From NCBI GenBank assembly GCA_964509425.1, contig CAZDWZ010000010.1:62001-126000 (forward strand): DNA of 64,000 nt, written 5' to 3'. Position 1 is the stretch's first letter, and every line of letters starts with the position of its first letter. The notes beneath the pieces are model-generated. The model was not told the origin of the DNA. It did no database searches and saw only the letters and a program-made list of their open reading frames with translations. The position numbers and the translations under genes were made by a program. The stretch is from CAZDWZ01 sp964509425 (GTDB lineage: Bacteria; Bdellovibrionota_C; UBA2361; SZUA-149; CAZDWZ01). Shown one piece after another: positions 61,457-64,000 of the stretch.

Positions 61457-61897
61457 CTTGCACCTCGCACAGAGAAGTATGAGTCCAGGACTGTTAGCGT
61501 TGTGAGAAGCGTGTTGGGTGTTTGGTTTTAACCATTGTCATCACCCTCCGCGATTCGGAGCGCGCGCGAGCCGAAGCGGAAGGCAAAGAAAAAGCTTCTT
61601 CTGTGACCGGGCTTTCAAAGAAATACGAATGGCGGAAACCGTTCACGGCTTCTGCAGGCCGAGGCGGGAAGATTGAGAAAAATCGGGGTGTGCCCTGCAC
61701 ATGAGGATTGTTCTCAAGCGTTCCAACGAAGGCAGTTGGAGTCGTGAACGGTTTAAGGAAGTTGGGGGAAAAGAGCAAGGCAGCGGGGCCTTGCGATTTG
61801 ATGAAGGCGCTTCTGTTTATTCAGGAAAACAGAAGAGTTGCAGACAATCGGGAAATTTGGCTGACGAATTTCTGCCGATCGATTTGTGAGAACTCTG
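61457..61897. other. Intergenic stretch with no gene
   Basis: About 440 bp between two minus-strand genes. Plus-strand frames (61522-61704, 61708-62184) have no motif or ribosome site and run into a real gene. The promoter of the coiled-coil gene should lie at its left side. Confidence 0.4.
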
Positions 61898-62551
61898 TTA
61901 CGTCGTGCCGCCCTGAGCCGGAGTCGTCATGCGATTTAAGACCGCCAGCGCCTCGCTTCTCACGTTCGGGTCAGAGACCAGCGGTGCAACGACACCCTTT
62001 CCGGCTTCGGCAAACGAGCCGAATTGTTTCAAACGGCGAAGATTGCAGAGGCGGACCGACGAGACGGTGCCTTCGACATTGTAGAACGTCGATCCGTGAG
62101 ACGATGTCGGAAGGTTCAGACGCGGGCTTTGCAGGAAGAGCTCGCGCTTCGAGCGTTCCGGTTGAGAAAGCACGGCGAGAGTGAACAACTCCGAGTCTCG
62201 GGCTCTTAGGGCCGAGAGGGAGTGCGACACCAGCCGCTCCGCTTCGGAGTCAGATAAGTTCTCCAACTCTTCCTTCGAAAACTCGCAGTGTTTGCTTACC
62301 AGCGGTCCCGCGCTCTCATCGAGCGCTGCTCGGACAATCGAGCGAGGTCGAAACACCGCGGCAGTCCGCGGCGCAGAGTCCATTCGGAGCGAGGCCCGCT
62401 GAGTTCCATTCGATGCCAGCTCTTGTGAAATTCCGACTCGCGTATACGAGAGCAGAAACATCGCGCCCACGATGAGCCCGCAAACCACCGTTCTGTCGAA
62501 CGGGCGTCGCAAGCTTTTTCGTTCCTGATTTTTTGATCGCAGAGTTTTCAT
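61898..62551 (-). CDS. Unknown membrane-anchored exported protein
   Basis: 217 residues. A basic start (KTLRSKNQERKSLRRPFDR) and a hydrophobic segment (about 23-40, VVCGLIVGAMFLLSY) indicate an N-terminal membrane anchor or uncleaved signal, with the rest outside. The body is helical and charged (FSKEELENLSDSEAERLVSH), and the C-terminus (FGSFAEAGKGVVAPLVSDPN, RSEALAVLNRM) recalls one HEAT-like helical repeat. No family recognised. Confidence 0.6.
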   Translation of the reverse strand: MKTLRSKNQERKSLRRPFDRTVVCGLIVGAMFLLSYTRVGISQELASNGTQRASLRMDSAPRTAAVFRPRSIVRAALDESAGPLVSKHCEFSKEELENLSDSEAERLVSHSLSALRARDSELFTLAVLSQPERSKRELFLQSPRLNLPTSSHGSTFYNVEGTVSSVRLCNLRRLKQFGSFAEAGKGVVAPLVSDPNVRSEALAVLNRMTTPAQGGTT

Positions 62552-63108
62552 ACACTCACTTTATGATCGTCTTTTCGGCAAGTAACCGGGTGTTAGGATA
62601 TTGTCAGTGTCAAACAATATCGGGACGGAATTTGTTGGAAGAAACATATCTTTCTGTAATGTCGTAACTCGAGCGCAATATGGTTTCACCGCGTTGATAC
62701 GTTGGAGAAATGTTGCACCGCGAGTCGTGAGACATCGAAAAAAAGCCCGTAAAATGGGCAAATCCGAGTGTTTCCGCGCCGATCGCTATTTTCTAAGCAC
62801 GTCCGATTATAACGTTTTGATTGCAATGTTTGAGCGATTCCCTGAGAGCGACAGCAACGAGATCAAACTCTTGCGATTGTCTTCACTTCATCATCATTTC
62901 GTCACAGAACGATGACGCGTAAGACGCGCGTATGTTGTTCGGAAAGTCTGCGTGCGGAACTCGAGTGAAAAAACGGGAAAGGCGCGTGCCGTAGGAGAGC
63001 TTGGCAAGCGCCTCTCCCGGTGGGAATTCGGGGAGAATGAGCTTTAGGCAAAGGGTTGATGGGTGCTTGGAATCCCCCCGGTGGTTCGAGACCACGCCCA
63101 CCCGAAAG
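62552..63108. other. Intergenic stretch with one doubtful frame
   Basis: About 560 bp, A/T-richer than average. A plus-strand frame of 104 codons from a TTG at 62601 ends at 62915; it has no ribosome site or motif and is not called. A CGATGACGCGTAAGACGCGCG-like stretch near 62908-62930 and a GGGGGATTCC/GGTGG region near 63070 were noticed without interpretation. Confidence 0.4.
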
Positions 63109-63723
63109 TTATGAAAGGGGGATGGTTACGGGCGCGGATGTTAGGGAATTGCTGGAAATACTGGCTTCGTCATAGAGACCGAGAAACGTCTTTCTCAGAT
63201 CGCCGCCATTCTTCTGATAGAGCGCCCGCGCCGTCGCCAACATTTCGGGGGCGGGGTCGGGAACCAGATCCTCGAGAAGTTTGTCGAGGAGAGCGGGCGT
63301 CGTCCGAAGCTCGGCAAGCGTGGGAAATCGCCCCGTCGTATGCGAGGTGACGATTACCCCGCCCCAATTTTTCAAACAAAGCTTCGCCAGGGGCCAGAGC
63401 GCTCGCGGAATCCGCTCCGCGGAGTCGATGAGGAGCACCGAACCGTCTCGGGCTTTCCTTGATATTTGAAAGAGGAAGACGAGAATGGCTCCCGGCGAGA
63501 GCGTGCCAAGAGAGAGGAGCATTGTCTCGCGCCCGCTCCGACGAAGCCGGCGCTCGAGCTCTTCGAGCACGGTGGTTTTTCCCGAGCCCTCCGGACCGAC
63601 CAACGCGCCGCGAAAAGAACGCGCGCTGACCCGCTCGAGAATCCGCTCGAAGTCGCCTCCTTCCGGCCGAAAAACGAGGGTCGAGAGACGTTCTGAGCGA
63701 AAGGGATTCTCTCTTGCTTTCAT
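63109..63723 (-). CDS. Small P-loop ATPase
   Basis: 204 residues. Walker A is VGPEGSGKTTVLEEL (about 40-54), Walker B is SVLLIDSAERIP (about 95-106) and a sensor-like IVTSH follows. The size and LLIDSAE pattern suit a compact AAA/STAND-like ATPase without further domains. Its start overlaps the stop of the upstream gene by 4 nt (ATGA), so the two are translationally coupled. The partner ends in an arrestin-like domain. Role unknown. Confidence 0.75.
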   Translation of the reverse strand: MKARENPFRSERLSTLVFRPEGGDFERILERVSARSFRGALVGPEGSGKTTVLEELERRLRRSGRETMLLSLGTLSPGAILVFLFQISRKARDGSVLLIDSAERIPRALWPLAKLCLKNWGGVIVTSHTTGRFPTLAELRTTPALLDKLLEDLVPDPAPEMLATARALYQKNGGDLRKTFLGLYDEASISSNSLTSAPVTIPLS

Positions 63724-64000
63724 GCTTTCCCGATGACGACTTCCTCTCCGCCCGGCGCGAGGATGAAATCCTCCCGGAGGGTTTCCTCTGAGGGCGTGAG
63801 GATCGCTTCGACCGCCCAGCTCAGCGAAATCAGCGTTCCGGAGAAGCTGTACGGACCGGCGGGCAGTGAAAACGAAAACTCGTGAGACCCCGAGCGCCGC
63901 TGTTGGGGAAACGGCAGGCTGTCGACTATCCCGACGTCGCGGTCTCCCCGTCCGGAGGTGAACCAGAAGAGCCGGACTTCCGCGGCAACCTCTTCCGTGC
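63720..64000 (-). CDS. Arrestin-like domain protein, C-terminal part (cut by window end)
   Basis: The minus-strand frame is open from the window edge to a TGA at 63722-63720, giving 93 residues. The segment SHEFSFSLPAGPYSFSGTLI, then SLSWAVEAIL, resembles the beta-sandwich of arrestin-N/SpoOM-type proteins, where F.LP..P.SF.G..I...W.V is typical; FILAPG near the end closes it. The start lies outside the window. It overlaps the ATPase gene start by 4 nt, forming an operon. The family call is by pattern only. Confidence 0.6.
   Translation of the reverse strand, partial: TEEVAAEVRLFWFTSGRGDRDVGIVDSLPFPQQRRSGSHEFSFSLPAGPYSFSGTLISLSWAVEAILTPSEETLREDFILAPGGEEVVIGKA

Noticed and set aside
62601..62915. 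104-codon plus-strand frame
   Set aside because: TTG start without ribosome site, no motif and no hydrophobic or repeat pattern. Left uncalled.
1..64000. tRNA, rRNA, tmRNA or riboswitch genes
   Set aside because: No cloverleaf-like sequence with a T-loop GTTCGA core or other recognisable RNA-gene signature was noticed in the gaps by eye; a covariance search would be needed to be certain.

Overview
The window looks like chromosomal DNA of a moderately GC-rich, diderm (Gram-negative-type) bacterium. The diderm call rests on a YidC with a large periplasmic domain, lipoprotein-like exported proteins, and a capsule or O-antigen-type ABC exporter. The species was not recognised. Two planctomycete hallmarks are present: a DUF1559 pseudopilin-like protein with an H-x9-DG motif, and a TIGR02996 (Gemmata-type repeat-companion) protein. 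The simplest reading is a planctomycete, or a bacterium that has taken up many planctomycete genes. About a dozen isolated genes have a stricter G/C third-position bias than the housekeeping genes, and most have their own GC-rich hairpin nearby. No tRNA, rRNA, CRISPR array or complete insertion sequence was seen.

Layout. 1-3 kb: the tail of a RAYT/IS200-like transposase and two high-GC orphan genes. 3.3-5.7 kb: a two-component pair whose kinase has Asn in place of the phosphoacceptor His. 6.1-11.2 kb: gyrB-gyrA with a strong terminator. 11.4-15.6 kb: a Cys-rich exported protein, the TIGR02996 protein and an SPFH/HIR-type protein. 15.8-27 kb: surface-glycan and envelope genes (STELLO-like glycosyltransferase, methyltransferase, HTTM membrane protein, gpsA, Nudix, GT-B glycosyltransferase, PIG-L-like protein, ABC permease and ATPase), with the DUF1559 gene inserted among them. 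27-33 kb: a 1257-residue hybrid histidine kinase and a sulfotransferase. 34-43 kb: the origin-type cluster rpmH-rnpA-yidD-yidC...mnmE, opened between yidC and mnmE by about 3 kb of repeats and orphan genes. 43-64 kb: accessory genes (a second DUF3228 copy, a large unknown two-gene operon, small exported proteins, an HTH-PBP2 fusion, a cpYpsA-like protein, MFS and AI-2E transporters, a coiled-coil membrane protein, a P-loop ATPase with an arrestin-like partner).

The most unusual content is in the repeats. (1) Six dispersed elements of about 270-550 bp are built of CTCAGT hexamers on the left and ACTGAG hexamers on the right, converging on a partly shared centre, so each can fold into a very long hairpin. 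(2) A REP-like palindrome family carries GTAG in front of its hairpins, in a window that also holds a RAYT-like transposase fragment. (3) A block of about 1.2 kb with a DUF3228 gene occurs twice; a 33-nt upstream element is almost identical in both copies and a flanking hairpin keeps its pairing through a compensatory change. (4) A 9-nt repeat encoding Gly-x-y triplets occurs twice, once extending the C-terminus of YidD.

All calls come from reading the sequence and translations, with no database search. Family names rest on recognised motifs; functions of the orphan genes are unknown.
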